This document shows, piece after piece, positions 41,846 to 51,057 of a DNA stretch of 64,000 nt. The notes below the pieces were generated by a model. The model saw only the letters and a list, made by a program, of their open reading frames with translations, did no database searches and was not told the origin of the DNA. Position 1 is the first letter of the stretch; each line of letters opens with the position of its first letter. This DNA comes from JAFEBO01 sp044221315 (lineage in GTDB: Bacteria; Planctomycetota; Phycisphaerae; Phycisphaerales; UBA1924), in NCBI GenBank assembly GCA_044221315.1, contig JBGAPK010000007.1:1-64000 (forward strand). The letters are read 5' to 3'. Position numbers and translations under genes: made by a program.

Positions 41846-42724
41846 CTAACTTCCGGCGGCGGCGACCACCACTTTGCGCTTCATGTCGGAAACCCAAGTG
41901 CCGCCGGGCTTTTCGATGGTGACGGCGAAGAGGGCGGGGGTGCCTACGTGGACGCCGGGGTCGATCTCGACGATGAGTTCGTCGCCGAGGCGCTGAGCAC
42001 GAACTTCGCCCTTCCAGCCGCTGGATTCGGACGAGGCGTTGAAGATGCCGCCGCTGACGCGCTGGGCGAGGCCTCGCTCGTCGATGATCCAGAGCTGGTA
42101 CTGCTCTTTGGCGGGGTCGTTGGCGGGGAGGCCCCTAAAGGTCATGTAGCCCTTTTGAGCGGACTGATTCCAGACGACATTGCCGGAGACGCCGGGGATT
42201 TCGGGATTCTCCCAGGGAGCCCAGGCGAGCTTCTTCGCACCGGGCGCGGCGGCGACTGTGTCGCGGAGCGAGGCCAGCGAAACGGCGGCAGCCTGCTGGC
42301 GGTTGGCGAAGACCTGGAGCCAGCCGAGAGCGGCGAGGGCCAGACACGCCGCGGCGGCGAGCCAGCCGAGCCAGGCGCCGCTGATCCGGCGGGGTTGCGG
42401 AATTTCGGCATCGGTGAGGCGAAGTGCGGGATCGCCCCGGACCTTGGCGTTGTTGGCCATCTCGCGGGCAAAGTCCTCGGCGGCCTGGGCGGCGCGGGTG
42501 TAGACGGACGGCGGCGCGGCTTCTTTGGTCTCGAGCATCGCGAGCGCGGCGGCGGCGGCGGCGCGGTCGAAGGACTCGTCGTCTTCGATTCCCGCGGCGG
42601 TGAAGAGTTCCTGCAGGCGGGCGGTGTCGGCTTCGTTCAGGCCGGCGAGGGCACGTTCGGCGAGGAGTTGGAGCATTTCCTCGTGATCGTGCGCGGGAAG
42701 GAGATTGCGTCCGGATGAACTCAT
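41846..42724 (-). CDS. RskA-like anti-sigma factor
   Basis: The 292-residue protein has an N-terminal cytoplasmic helical part (residues 1-110: LAERALAGLNEADTARLQELFTAAGIEDDESFDRAAAAAALAML). One transmembrane helix is at about 116-137. A C-terminal extracytoplasmic domain (about 185-285: GYMTFRGLPANDPAKEQYQLWIIDERGLAQRVSGGIF...FAVTIEKPGG) is typical of anti-sigma-K/RskA proteins. Its ATG overlaps the sigma factor stop codon (ATGA), so sequestration of that sigma factor is likely. Regulated proteolysis is the usual release mechanism in the family. Confidence 0.9.
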   Translation of the reverse strand: MSSSGRNLLPAHDHEEMLQLLAERALAGLNEADTARLQELFTAAGIEDDESFDRAAAAAALAMLETKEAAPPSVYTRAAQAAEDFAREMANNAKVRGDPALRLTDAEIPQPRRISGAWLGWLAAAACLALAALGWLQVFANRQQAAAVSLASLRDTVAAAPGAKKLAWAPWENPEIPGVSGNVVWNQSAQKGYMTFRGLPANDPAKEQYQLWIIDERGLAQRVSGGIFNASSESSGWKGEVRAQRLGDELIVEIDPGVHVGTPALFAVTIEKPGGTWVSDMKRKVVVAAAGS

Positions 42725-43290
42725 GAGTTCACCCCCTTGGTGCCGGGAACGCCCGAGAGAAGTTCGCGGATGCGCAACAGTCCCCGGCGGGCATGAGTCT
42801 TGACGGTGCCGAGCGGGAGCCCTGTGGCCGTGGCGATCTTTTCGTGCGAGAGGCCGTGGAAAATGGAAAGGCGGAGAACGCGCTGTTGCTCGGCCGAGAG
42901 TTCCTGCATGGCACGGGCGGCGACGGCGGCTTCTTCGCCCCCTTCGAACGGCTCGCCGGCGGGCCGGGTGTGGGTGGCTTCATCGAGTTGAGTACGGTCG
43001 CGCTGGCGCCCAAGACGGCGGCGGCGATCGATGAGGCGCCTGCGGGCGATCATTGCGACGAATGCGGTTTCGGAGGCTATCTCGGGATCGAAGCGGTAGG
43101 CGTTGCGCCAGAGTTCGACGAAGATCTCCTGCACGGCGTCTTCGGCTTCGGCCGTGTTCATTGTCAGGCGACGCGTGAGGGACCAGACCAGGCCCGCGTA
43201 CTGATCGATGCACTTCTGGACGGCGGTGCGATCGCCCGACGCGATGCGCTGCAGGAGAGAACCGGCCGGTGGCTGTGCTTGGTCTGGCAT
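42721..43290 (-). CDS. ECF sigma factor (SigK-like)
   Basis: The 189-residue protein has region 2 with DQYAGLVWSLTRRLTMNTAEAEDAVQEIFVELWRNAYRFDPE and FVAMIARRRLIDRRRR. Region 4 has MQELSAEQQRVLRLSIFHGLSHEKIATATGLPLGTVKTHARRGLLRIRELL. The product resembles the sigma factors paired with RskA anti-sigma factors, and such a partner follows with a four-base overlap. The ATG at 43290 is set by homology; a longer open frame extends upstream to 43452. Confidence 0.88.
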   Translation of the reverse strand: MPDQAQPPAGSLLQRIASGDRTAVQKCIDQYAGLVWSLTRRLTMNTAEAEDAVQEIFVELWRNAYRFDPEIASETAFVAMIARRRLIDRRRRLGRQRDRTQLDEATHTRPAGEPFEGGEEAAVAARAMQELSAEQQRVLRLSIFHGLSHEKIATATGLPLGTVKTHARRGLLRIRELLSGVPGTKGVNS

Positions 43291-43512
43291 CGGGCCGGCC
43301 GCAACCGGGGCCGGGAGGCGATCATACCGACGTGCCCCGCGAGGAGTCACCGATCGGACGGTCTTTCGGGCGGGGCGGCAGTTGCCGCGGCAGAGCGGCA
43401 CGATCGAATGTGGATGGGGAGCTTGCGCGAGCATGGGGCCGACGTAGCACATCGAGAAACACCTGTACGGATTCGTTTCCCGGGGGACTTTGGATGTTGG
43501 TGCCGATGAAAT

Positions 43513-43567
43513 GGCGGCGTCGGTCCTGCGGGGAACCGACGCCGCCGTGGTTCGCCCGGCGGGCGAA
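43513..43567 (-). terminator. Two stem-loops after the fasciclin gene
   Basis: GGCGGCGTCGGT (43513-43524) pairs with ACCGACGCCGCC (43535-43546), a perfect 12-pair stem. TTCGCCC/GGGCGAA (43551-43567) forms a second stem. Both lie downstream of the fasciclin stop (43618) in the 327-base gap before the sigma factor gene. No other gene is seen in that gap, which should also hold the sigma operon promoter. Confidence 0.6.
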
Positions 43568-43617
43568 AAGAAGCGTCGCCGGGCGTTGCGAGGAGACCGA
43601 GGGTCCGAAAGCCTGCA

Positions 43618-44574
43618 TCAATCGGGCATGATGACGGCATCGATGACGTGGATGACGCCGTTGGAGGCGTTCAGGTCGGGCTTGATGACCTTGGCATCGT
43701 TGACCAAGAGAGAGCCCTTTTTGCCGGGGGTGAACTCGACACTCTGTCCGGCGAGCGTCTTGGCCTTGCCGGCCTTGACGGCCTGATCGCTGTAGACACG
43801 GCCCTTGACGACGTGGTACTTCAGGATTTCGACGAGCTTGGCCTTGTTTTCGGGGCGGGCCAGGGAATCGAGCGTCTTTGCGTCAATCCTGGCGAAGGCC
43901 TCGTCGGTGGGCGCGAAGACGGTGAAGGGGCCGGCGCCCTGAAGCGCGGAGACGAGATCGGCGGCGGTGAGCAGTCTGGCGAGCGTCTTAAAGCTTCCTG
44001 CATCGATCGCGGTCTGAACGACGTTCTTGTCGCTGGGCATGAGCACGGTATCGATCGCGTGGATGACTCCGTTGGAAGCGAGGATGTCCGTGGTAACTAC
44101 GGCCGCGCCGTCCACTCTGACGGTCGCGTCGGAGGCGACCACGGAGAGACGCTGCCCGTTGAGCGTGGGCACGCCCGCCGTGCGCACGTCTTTGGCGAGC
44201 ACCTTCGTCGGTACGACGTGGTACGTCAGGATCGCGATCAGACTTTGCTTGTTTTCGGGCTGGAGAAGTTCTGCGACGGCGGCGGTGCCGAGCTTGGCGA
44301 AAGCGTCGTCCGTCGGGGCGAAGACGGTGAAGGGTCCTTTGGCTTTGAGCTCTTCGGTGAGTCCGGAGGCCTGCAGGGCAGCGGAGAGAGTCCTGAAATT
44401 GCCGGCCCCCGCGGCAATCTGGACAAGGTCCTTGTCGGGGGATTCTGCGGGTTTGCCAGCCGAAGCCGCGTTCCCTTGGCCTTGAGATGATGCACAATCG
44501 CCCGCGCGGGCGACGCCGGATGCGCAGGCCAGCGCGAGAATTATCAATCCGCCATTCCTCCAAATGCCACTCAT
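43618..44574 (-). CDS. Secreted protein with two fasciclin (FAS1) domains
   Basis: The 318-residue protein has a signal peptide (about residues 1-24, GVARAG). Two complete FAS1 domains follow, at about 50-182 and 187-316. Each has a GPFTVFAPTDxAFA block (H1), a later YHVV motif and a xASNGVIHxID box (H2). FAS1 proteins mediate cell-surface adhesion; bacterial versions are often found in biofilm matrix. The ATG at 44574 follows GGAG. A hydrophobic second anchor is absent, so the protein is probably periplasmic or released. Confidence 0.93.
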   Translation of the reverse strand: MSGIWRNGGLIILALACASGVARAGDCASSQGQGNAASAGKPAESPDKDLVQIAAGAGNFRTLSAALQASGLTEELKAKGPFTVFAPTDDAFAKLGTAAVAELLQPENKQSLIAILTYHVVPTKVLAKDVRTAGVPTLNGQRLSVVASDATVRVDGAAVVTTDILASNGVIHAIDTVLMPSDKNVVQTAIDAGSFKTLARLLTAADLVSALQGAGPFTVFAPTDEAFARIDAKTLDSLARPENKAKLVEILKYHVVKGRVYSDQAVKAGKAKTLAGQSVEFTPGKKGSLLVNDAKVIKPDLNASNGVIHVIDAVIMPD

Positions 44575-44763
44575 GGGATCACTCCGGGCACGCGGATAGC
44601 GCCGACGACACGTCGTTCACCATCGCAGCCGATTTCCTGTGCCTCCCGGCTGTTCCGGGATGTGGAGATGGCTCCGCCGAACGGCGAATAGCGGATTCAA
44701 CGCTGCCGGTGAATTTGCAGATTTGTACGCGGCGCTGAGGGCTGTGGACCGCGACTTTGCGGC

Positions 44764-44799
44764 AAAGAAAAAGGCCCGTCCGGAATGGACAGGCCTTTG
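44764..44799 (-). terminator. Intrinsic terminator of the OmpA-family gene
   Basis: On the minus strand AAAGGCCTGTCC and GGACGGGCCTTT pair with one mismatch around a five-base loop, and a T-rich run follows. It lies about 30 bases after the stop codon. Confidence 0.75.
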
Positions 44800-44829
44800 A
44801 GTGGATCGAGTTGGAGTGTGCGGCGGGCG

Positions 44830-45468
44830 TCAATTGAGAACGACGATCTCGACGCGGCGGCTTTCGGCCTTGGTCTTCTTGGGGTTCGCCGAGCCATGCC
44901 CCACGGCGGAAAGGCGCGACGAGCTGATGCCCTTGGATTCGAGGTATTTTTCTACCGAGCGGGCGCGGGCCTCGGAGAGAGCGTCGTTGCTGCCCCACTT
45001 GCTCTTCTTGATCGGGTCGCTGTCGGTGTACCCGTCAACGCGGACGTTGTAGCCGGAGTACTTGCTGCTCTTGAGTTCGGCAACAATCTTGTCGAGCGAC
45101 TTCTTGGAGCCGGACTTGAGATCGGCGGAGCCGGGTCCGAAGAGGAGGTCGCCGGCGATGGTCCACTTCTTGCCCTCGTTCATGCCCTGGGAGCCGCCGG
45201 TGTTGCGCGGCGTCGAGTCGAACGAGTTCGAGGGTGGGGTCGCCATGACGGCCTGCTGCTGCTGGCTCTTCTGCAGTTCGGCGATCGTCGCGTCGCGCTC
45301 GCGCAGCGACTGCTCGAGTTGAGCGTTCTTCTGGCGGAGTTCGCTGGACTCTGCGGCGGCCTCGGCCTCCGCCTGTTTGTTGTTGGAGCAGCCGCCGGCG
45401 CCGAGCCCAAGCACCAAACCGCCCGCCATTACTCCAGCCATGACCACGCGCTTCCAGATGCCTTGCAT
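44830..45468 (-). CDS. OmpA-family lipoprotein with coiled coil
   Basis: The 212-residue product has a lipoprotein signal (VLGLGAGGC, Cys at about residue 27). A coiled coil follows (ELRQKNAQLEQSLRERDATIAELQKSQQQQ, about 40-70). An OmpA peptidoglycan-binding domain is at about 95-210, with LFGPGSADLKSGSKKSLDKIVAELK, YNVRVDGYTDSDPI, LSEARARSVEKYLESKGI and ESRRVEIVV. Pal-like tethering of the outer membrane to peptidoglycan is the expected role. The ATG at 45468 follows GGGAG. Confidence 0.9.
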   Translation of the reverse strand: MQGIWKRVVMAGVMAGGLVLGLGAGGCSNNKQAEAEAAAESSELRQKNAQLEQSLRERDATIAELQKSQQQQAVMATPPSNSFDSTPRNTGGSQGMNEGKKWTIAGDLLFGPGSADLKSGSKKSLDKIVAELKSSKYSGYNVRVDGYTDSDPIKKSKWGSNDALSEARARSVEKYLESKGISSSRLSAVGHGSANPKKTKAESRRVEIVVLN

Positions 45469-45698
45469 GTCCGTTGCTCCCTATCCGTTCGCTAGGTTCC
45501 GTCCGTTGGATCAAACCGGGCGGCCGGGGGGCCGCCGTTCCTGTACGCCGCCGCACGGTGCGGAGCGTCTCAATTCATTGAGGCGCAAGACTATCGGAGA
45601 TCGCGCAGGATTTCCCGCAGATTGGGGGTGAATCGGGTACAAACCGCCGGAATCGTCGGCAGGCGACAGGATGTGGAAAACCTGTCGAATGGCGGGCT

Positions 45699-47042
45699 TC
45701 AGGGGAGGTGGATAGGAGAAGCGAATAGGCGGCTCAGGCCGAGTTCGACCAAGGGGCGAAGGAGCAGGACCAGCACCGAGGCGACGGCCAGGTGCGGACC
45801 GTAGGGGAGTTGGCGGCGAATGCCGCCAAAGACCGCGCCGAGCAGGGCCCAGGCGACGCCGACGAATGCTGCAAGAAAAAAGGCCAGAACCGCATCGATC
45901 CATCCGACGCAGGCCCCCACCGCCGCCATGAGGTGGACATCGCCGAGGCCCATGGCTTCTTTGCCAAAGCCGAGAGATCCGAAGACCCGGATCGCCCAGG
46001 CAACGCCGGCGCCGATGAGGTACCCCAAGAGGGCACCGGCGAGCGCCGAGAGCCAGAGGGGGACGTGAACGCCGGCGACCATGGTGCGGGAAAGGGGGTC
46101 GTAGGTCCAGCCGGCGGTCGCTCCGATGACTTTTTCGGCGGCCCAGCCGCCGATCAGGACGAGCGTGACCGGGGCGGCGAGGAAAGCCAGTTCCTTGATC
46201 ATCTCCCGGCGCGCGTGGGGATACTGGATCCACATCTCGGGCTGAGTTGCGGTTTCGCCGGCTTCCTGGACGGCGATGGCCTTTTTCTCCCACTCGTCGT
46301 AATCCTGGAAACTGCGGGTGATCAGGCCGGCGCGGAGCAGGGCGAAGGAGACGAAGAGGCCGAGCGTGCCTCCAAGGGCGGCGCCGACCCAGTACCAGCC
46401 GTTGGGGCCGGGCGTCGGAATGGTCCAGACCCAGCCGGGGGCGGTGCGCCAGAGGTGGCCGGTTGAGAGTTGGATCCAGAGGGCGTGGAGGGGATGAATG
46501 AGGAGGGCGGCGAGGGCGGGGATCCAAGTGAGGACGAGCGGGATGGTAAACGTGCGTGCGTCAACCAGGGTCATGGCGGTCAGGCACCCGAGGAGGGTGA
46601 GGACCAGCAGCAGCATCGGAAACGTCTGCGCGAGCGGAGAGACGAAGCCGGAGGAAGGGCCCGCCCAGGGGGGGGCGACCTGTCCGAAGGCGATGCCGAG
46701 GAGCCGGTAGTCGGGCGGCGTGAGATACCAGAGGAGATAGAAGACGGCAAAGAGAGCGCCGACGAAGAACTCGACGAGCGGGTATTCGATCGAGATGCGG
46801 GACTTGCAGAACCGGCAGCGGCCTCGAAGCATGAGCCAACCGAGGACTGGGATGTTCTCGCGCCAGGTAAGGCGGGTCTGGCACGAGGGGCAGCGGCTGG
46901 GCGGGGTGACGACGCTCAGACCGAGCGGCAGGCGGTAGACAAGCACGTTGATGAGCGAGCCGGCGCTGGCGCCCAGAGCGAAGAACCAGAGGACCTGCGC
47001 CACCGAGAAGGAGGCGATGAGCATGTCCGGGATCGTGGGCAA
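45699..47042 (-). CDS. Prepilin peptidase / leader methylase with enlarged loop
   Basis: The 447-residue membrane protein has the N-terminal methylase-associated region with two CxxC pairs (Cys 51/54 and 76/79; CPSC...CRFC). It also has the aspartyl-protease core of TFPP-type enzymes: Asp 161 in AMTLVDARTFTIP and Asp 368 in the GLGDVHLMA motif. These catalytic aspartates are about 65 residues apart in PilD but 207 apart here, because an insertion with extra hydrophobic segments separates them. It should cleave and methylate pseudopilins such as the GspK-like protein's partners. The TTG start has GGAGGAA upstream; the ATG at 47024 is an alternative. Confidence 0.9.
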   Translation of the reverse strand: MPTIPDMLIASFSVAQVLWFFALGASAGSLINVLVYRLPLGLSVVTPPSRCPSCQTRLTWRENIPVLGWLMLRGRCRFCKSRISIEYPLVEFFVGALFAVFYLLWYLTPPDYRLLGIAFGQVAPPWAGPSSGFVSPLAQTFPMLLLVLTLLGCLTAMTLVDARTFTIPLVLTWIPALAALLIHPLHALWIQLSTGHLWRTAPGWVWTIPTPGPNGWYWVGAALGGTLGLFVSFALLRAGLITRSFQDYDEWEKKAIAVQEAGETATQPEMWIQYPHARREMIKELAFLAAPVTLVLIGGWAAEKVIGATAGWTYDPLSRTMVAGVHVPLWLSALAGALLGYLIGAGVAWAIRVFGSLGFGKEAMGLGDVHLMAAVGACVGWIDAVLAFFLAAFVGVAWALLGAVFGGIRRQLPYGPHLAVASVLVLLLRPLVELGLSRLFASPIHLP

Positions 47043-47090
47043 GGGGGCTAGTTCCTCCTGATTTCTATCGGGCAGGAGGGGTGGGCGTGT

Positions 47091-47339
47091 CTACTCGCCG
47101 TCGCCACGGCCGGAGGGTTTCAGATCCTTGGTCAGCATCTCGATGCGCTGTTCGGCGCTCGAGAGCACTTCGCGGCAGCGTTTGATGAGCTTGACGCCTC
47201 GCTCGTACTCGGAGAGAGACTTTTCGAGGCCGACCTCTCCGCCCTCGATGGACTCGATGATCGACTCGACCTGCGCGAGGGCGTCCTCGAAACTGAGTTC
47301 GGATTCCTCTTTGCCGGAATGGTCGGATCGCTTGGCCAC
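47091..47339 (-). CDS. xseB: Exodeoxyribonuclease VII small subunit
   Basis: The 82-residue protein contains LSFEDALAQVESIIESIEGGEVGLEKSLSEYERGVKLIKRCREVLSSAEQRIEML, the helical hairpin of XseB over its whole length. It forms the ExoVII complex with XseA, whose gene lies nine bases upstream on the same strand. ExoVII degrades single-stranded DNA from both ends. Confidence 0.95.
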   Translation of the reverse strand: MAKRSDHSGKEESELSFEDALAQVESIIESIEGGEVGLEKSLSEYERGVKLIKRCREVLSSAEQRIEMLTKDLKPSGRGDGE

Positions 47340-47348
47340 GGGTCCAGA

Positions 47349-48764
47349 TTATGCGCGGTCGGGGGGAAAGAGATTGGGCTCGTCAGGGCGGGATTTCGGT
47401 CGCCTGGGCGTGGGGCGGGGGCTGCCGGACGTGGTGCTTTCGATAGAGCCGTCGGAGACGTGGGTGAGGAGAGCGTCGCCGGGCTTGGCGTCGCGGATGG
47501 ACCGGACGAGTCGGCCGTCGGCACGAAGGGTGATGGAGAAGCCGCGCTCGAGAACACGGCGTGGGGCGATGGCTTGGAGGTGGCGGTCGAGGGAATCGAG
47601 ACGGGTGTGCAGGTCGCGGAATGCGGACGCATGGGCGGTGTGCAATCGCGTGGCGAGAGTGGACAGATCGACATCGGCTCGGGAGCGGGTGGCGCGTTCG
47701 AGGCGGTCGGCAGCGGCGCCCAGGCGGGCGATCATTCGGGCGTGAACGGCTTGCGGGCGCACACGCTCGAGGGCGAGTTCGGCGGCGGAGAGGCGACGCT
47801 GGGCGGCTCGGGTTTGCTGGCGGGCGATGGCGCCGAGGCGCTCGGCGGTGATACTCCAATTGCGTTCGGCGAGCTGTGCGGATCGTGACAGCATCATGCC
47901 GAGGCGGCGGCCGGTGGAATCGACCTGGCGGAGCAGTTCGGCGGAATCGGGGATGAGGCGCATCGCCGCCTGAGTCGGCGTGGCGCAGCGTTCGTCGGCG
48001 ACAAGTTCGGCGATGGTGGTGTCGGTCTCGTGGCCGACGGCGGCGACGAGGGGGAGTGTGCAGCGGAAGATGGCGTCGGCGACGGAGCGTTCGTTGAAGG
48101 CCCAGAGGTCTTCTTTGCTGCCGCCGCCGCGGGTGAGGATGGCGGCATCGACGCCGAGTTTTTCGTGGGAGCGGGACAGGAGGTCGAGAGCGTGGGCGAT
48201 GGCGGGCGCGGCGTCGGTGCCCTGAACGGGGACGTCGATGACGACCAGGCCCACGGCGGGGCAGCGACGGCGCGCGGTGTTGATGACGTCCTGAAGGGCG
48301 GCGGCGGAGCGGCTGGTTATGACGGCGACTTTGCGTGGGAAGCGAGGTAGAGCCTTCTTGCGCTCGGGCGCGAAGTAGCCTTCGCGTTTGAGTTTTTCGC
48401 AGAGTTCGCGGAAGGCGCGGTCGAGGGGGCCCTCGCCGGCGCGTTCCAGTGAGTCGAGCAGGAAGGAGACCTTGCCGCCCTTGGAGTAGAACTCGAGGCG
48501 GCCCTTGACGATGACGAGTTCGCCGTCGCGTGGGGACGGACTGATGCGCCGGGCGGCGCTGGCGAACATGACGCAATTGACGACGGCGTTGTCGTCCTTG
48601 AGATCGAAGTACCAGTGAGTTCGGTCGCGGAAGCCGCTGACTTCACCGACGACCCGGACGGGTCCGGGGACGCCCTTGCGGAGGGCGCCGTCGATTTCGG
48701 TGGCGAGGTGAGAGACGGTCCAGGGTGCGTCGGCGGGCGGTGGAACGCGCCTCGGCGCGGCCAT
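47349..48764 (-). CDS. xseA: Exodeoxyribonuclease VII large subunit
   Basis: The 471-residue protein starts with the OB-fold (WTVSHLATEIDGALRKGVPGPVRVVGEVSGFRDRTHWYFDLKDDNAVVNCVMF). The catalytic core follows (VAVITSRSAAALQDVINTARRRCP, ILTRGGGSKEDLWAFNERSVADAIFRCTLPLVAAVGHETDTTIAELVADERCATPTQAA). A long helical segment precedes the C-terminal barrel. The ATG at 48764 is preferred to a TTG 11 codons upstream. With xseB it forms a conserved pair in DNA repair and recombination. Confidence 0.96.
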   Translation of the reverse strand: MAAPRRVPPPADAPWTVSHLATEIDGALRKGVPGPVRVVGEVSGFRDRTHWYFDLKDDNAVVNCVMFASAARRISPSPRDGELVIVKGRLEFYSKGGKVSFLLDSLERAGEGPLDRAFRELCEKLKREGYFAPERKKALPRFPRKVAVITSRSAAALQDVINTARRRCPAVGLVVIDVPVQGTDAAPAIAHALDLLSRSHEKLGVDAAILTRGGGSKEDLWAFNERSVADAIFRCTLPLVAAVGHETDTTIAELVADERCATPTQAAMRLIPDSAELLRQVDSTGRRLGMMLSRSAQLAERNWSITAERLGAIARQQTRAAQRRLSAAELALERVRPQAVHARMIARLGAAADRLERATRSRADVDLSTLATRLHTAHASAFRDLHTRLDSLDRHLQAIAPRRVLERGFSITLRADGRLVRSIRDAKPGDALLTHVSDGSIESTTSGSPRPTPRRPKSRPDEPNLFPPDRA

Positions 48765-48890
48765 CTTTGATGGATCGAATGGAAGCCGCTCGGTCAACGG
48801 GGCGAGTGTATTCGCCGCCGGTGCCGAGCGGTCCCTGCGCTCCCTCTCCCGGAGTACCCGGGGCGGGCGGAACGGAAGTGCTTGCGGGCG

Positions 48891-49760
48891 CTATCGAGTC
48901 GCGACCGTTTTCGCCTGGGCATTGCGCCGCTCCTTGGGCTGGTCGATGGCTGCGGTGCGAGCCGCTTCTGCGGCCTGCGCCTTGGCGTGCTCTTCGCGGG
49001 CGGTGGCAACGGCGCGAGCCGTGCGATCGGCGATCGGCGGCACCGAGAGGCGTGCCCGACCGTTCACGATTTCCTTGGCGATGGCGGAGATCTCACGGTC
49101 GTGGGCGGAGGGTTCCGCGGGCTGGGCGGGGCGGCGGACCTGCATTTTCTGCTTGAACTTGGGCTGGTCGGTCGGGCGCTCCATCACGGTGACGGGCTTG
49201 ATCTGGCCCTGGCCGTTGGCCTGTGGCTCCTCTTCGGGATAGCCGTAGCCGGTGAAGGAGCGGACGCTGTAGGTGTAGCCGCGCTCGCGGAGCCAGGCCT
49301 GACGGCCTTCTTCAAGCTCGGTCCAGATGTACTGGTTGGTCATGCCGTACTCGCGGATCCAGTCGCGGGTGGCGGCATTGAGCGCGGTCATCGGGAGTTC
49401 GGCCGGGTCGATCGCTTCCCAGGGCGAGATTGCGGCGATGAATCCGGAGGAAAGACGGACGTAGACGACGCTGTTGTCGTCCTCGGGAGCGCCGTAGGCA
49501 TTGGGGCCGGGGTTGTAGGCGGAGCGCGTCGCGGGCGGGTACTCGCCGCCGTACTGGGTGAACTGCTGCCACTCCTTGCCTCCGAAGCCGGGGCGGCGGA
49601 CGTCGTCAACGTCGTAGGGGTAGGGATTCGGAGAGGCGAGGTAGGGGCTGCTGGTTTCCGGGCAGACGAAGACCGGGCTGGGGTTGATGTCGAGAGAGGG
49701 CTGATAAGGGACGGGCTGAGCACCCATGGTCAGAGAAAGAGCGATTGCACCGGGAATCAT
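48891..49760 (-). CDS. Secreted hypothetical protein
   Basis: The 289-residue protein begins with a short signal-like sequence (MIPGAIALSLTMGAQPV). A Pro/Tyr/Asn-rich segment follows (PYQPSLDINPSPVFVCPETSSPYLASPNPYPYD). A possibly folded centre (SSVVYVRLSSGFIAAISPWEAIDPAELPMTALNAATRDWIREYGMTNQYIWTELEEGRQAWLRERGYTYSVRSF) comes next. A basic, Ala/Arg-rich tail rich in helix-forming residues ends the chain. The ATG at 49760 follows GGAG at fair spacing. I do not recognise a family. Confidence 0.6.
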   Translation of the reverse strand: MIPGAIALSLTMGAQPVPYQPSLDINPSPVFVCPETSSPYLASPNPYPYDVDDVRRPGFGGKEWQQFTQYGGEYPPATRSAYNPGPNAYGAPEDDNSVVYVRLSSGFIAAISPWEAIDPAELPMTALNAATRDWIREYGMTNQYIWTELEEGRQAWLRERGYTYSVRSFTGYGYPEEEPQANGQGQIKPVTVMERPTDQPKFKQKMQVRRPAQPAEPSAHDREISAIAKEIVNGRARLSVPPIADRTARAVATAREEHAKAQAAEAARTAAIDQPKERRNAQAKTVATR

Positions 49761-49927
49761 GTGGCGGTATCTCCGAATGTGGGGCGTGCGCGGGTTGCGC
49801 CGCTCTACATGACAAGCATGAACCAGATTGAGCGTTCGGCCACAGAACCGGCATTTGCGGCGCAGGCTAACCCGGCGCGGACGGCATATCCGGCACAGGC
49901 GGAACCCGATATCGGACGGGGCGCGGA

Positions 49928-51037
49928 TTACGGGACGATGGAACGCGCCGGGCGTTCCTGGCGGAGCCAGGAATAGGCCTCGAGGACGGCGCGAACGTAG
50001 TCGCTGGCCCTGCGGTTCCGGGCGACGAACTGGCGGGCGGACTCGGCCATTTTGCGGGCGCCGGCTCGATCAGCAAGGACCGCGCCGAGCGCGGCGGCCC
50101 AGTTCTGGCTTGACGAGGAACGGACGAGCCGAGCGGTGACATTCTCTCGGAGAAAATCGCAGTAGGCGTCTTCAACGGCGAGCACGATCATCGAGTGCGA
50201 CATGGCATCGAGGACGATCGTGCGCTGCTCGCCCTGGCCCTCGCACAGGACGAGGATGTCGCCCTGCACGAGGAGATCGCGCCGGGATTCGATCTCTTCG
50301 ATGAGAGACAGGTTGGGGAGAATATTCAGACGCATCGCGAGGTCGTAGAGACCGGCGCGGCGGGCGGCGAGTGAATCGGCGAAGATGAGCAGATCGGGAT
50401 TGTCGGCGACGCAGCGTGAAATGCCGGTGAGGGCTTCGCGCATGGCACGGGCGTCGTTGCCGGCACCGACCAGCATGATGGTCGGTGCGCGGCCCTCGGC
50501 GAGTTTGGAGTTGTTTTCCTCGCCCGGGTGAACGCCCCAGAGGGCGGCTCGGGTCGGGACTCCGCGCTGTCGGAGAGCCCGCTCGATCGCGGGATCGGGG
50601 GCGATGTAGAGCAAGTCTCGCGGACCGCGGGAAGCCGCCGCGCCGGCGCGATCGATCAGGCCCGCCCGCCAGACTTCGAGGGCCAGGCCGGCGCCGCAGA
50701 CTTCCGCGAGGGCGATGCCGAAGGACCACAGGCTGCCGCCGAAGACGTGAACAATGTCGATCGGCGCATCTTCGGCGGCGTTATCGGTATCCTCGAGCCG
50801 CGCGGCGAGATTGCGGGCGCGAAGGCCGGTCGTGAAGGGGAGGCCGCGGGATGGAAAGAGGACGGTCTGCGTGCAAAGGCCGCTGGCCTGGCCGGCGGTC
50901 GGGGTTTCGGCGGCGCCTTCGATGGGCAAGGCCTGGGCGACGCGCACACCTTCATCGGCGAGGCCGATCTCGAGGCGGCTCAAGAGCTCGCGTTCACGCG
51001 AGGCGAAAAGGCGATCGGCAAGGACGACAACACGCAC
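49928..51037 (-). CDS. Glycosyltransferase-like protein (GT-B fold)
   Basis: The 369-residue protein starts at GTG 51037 (VRVVVLADRLFASRERELLSRLEIGLADEGVRVAQALP), an N-terminal Rossmann-like strand-helix of GT4-type enzymes. VDIVHVFGGSLWSFGIALAEVCGAGLALEVW and TIMLVGAGNDARAMREALTGISR follow. The C-terminal LVQGDILVLCEGQGEQRTIVLDAMSHSMIVLAVEDAYCDFLREN... block carries the glutamate/EG region that usually binds the sugar nucleotide. It probably transfers a sugar to an envelope component; donor and acceptor are unknown. It lies 20 bases after the ABC ATPase gene and may share its transcript. Confidence 0.7.
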   Translation of the reverse strand: MRVVVLADRLFASRERELLSRLEIGLADEGVRVAQALPIEGAAETPTAGQASGLCTQTVLFPSRGLPFTTGLRARNLAARLEDTDNAAEDAPIDIVHVFGGSLWSFGIALAEVCGAGLALEVWRAGLIDRAGAAASRGPRDLLYIAPDPAIERALRQRGVPTRAALWGVHPGEENNSKLAEGRAPTIMLVGAGNDARAMREALTGISRCVADNPDLLIFADSLAARRAGLYDLAMRLNILPNLSLIEEIESRRDLLVQGDILVLCEGQGEQRTIVLDAMSHSMIVLAVEDAYCDFLRENVTARLVRSSSSQNWAAALGAVLADRAGARKMAESARQFVARNRRASDYVRAVLEAYSWLRQERPARSIVP

Positions 51038-51057
51038 GTGATGAGTGTACGAGGCGC

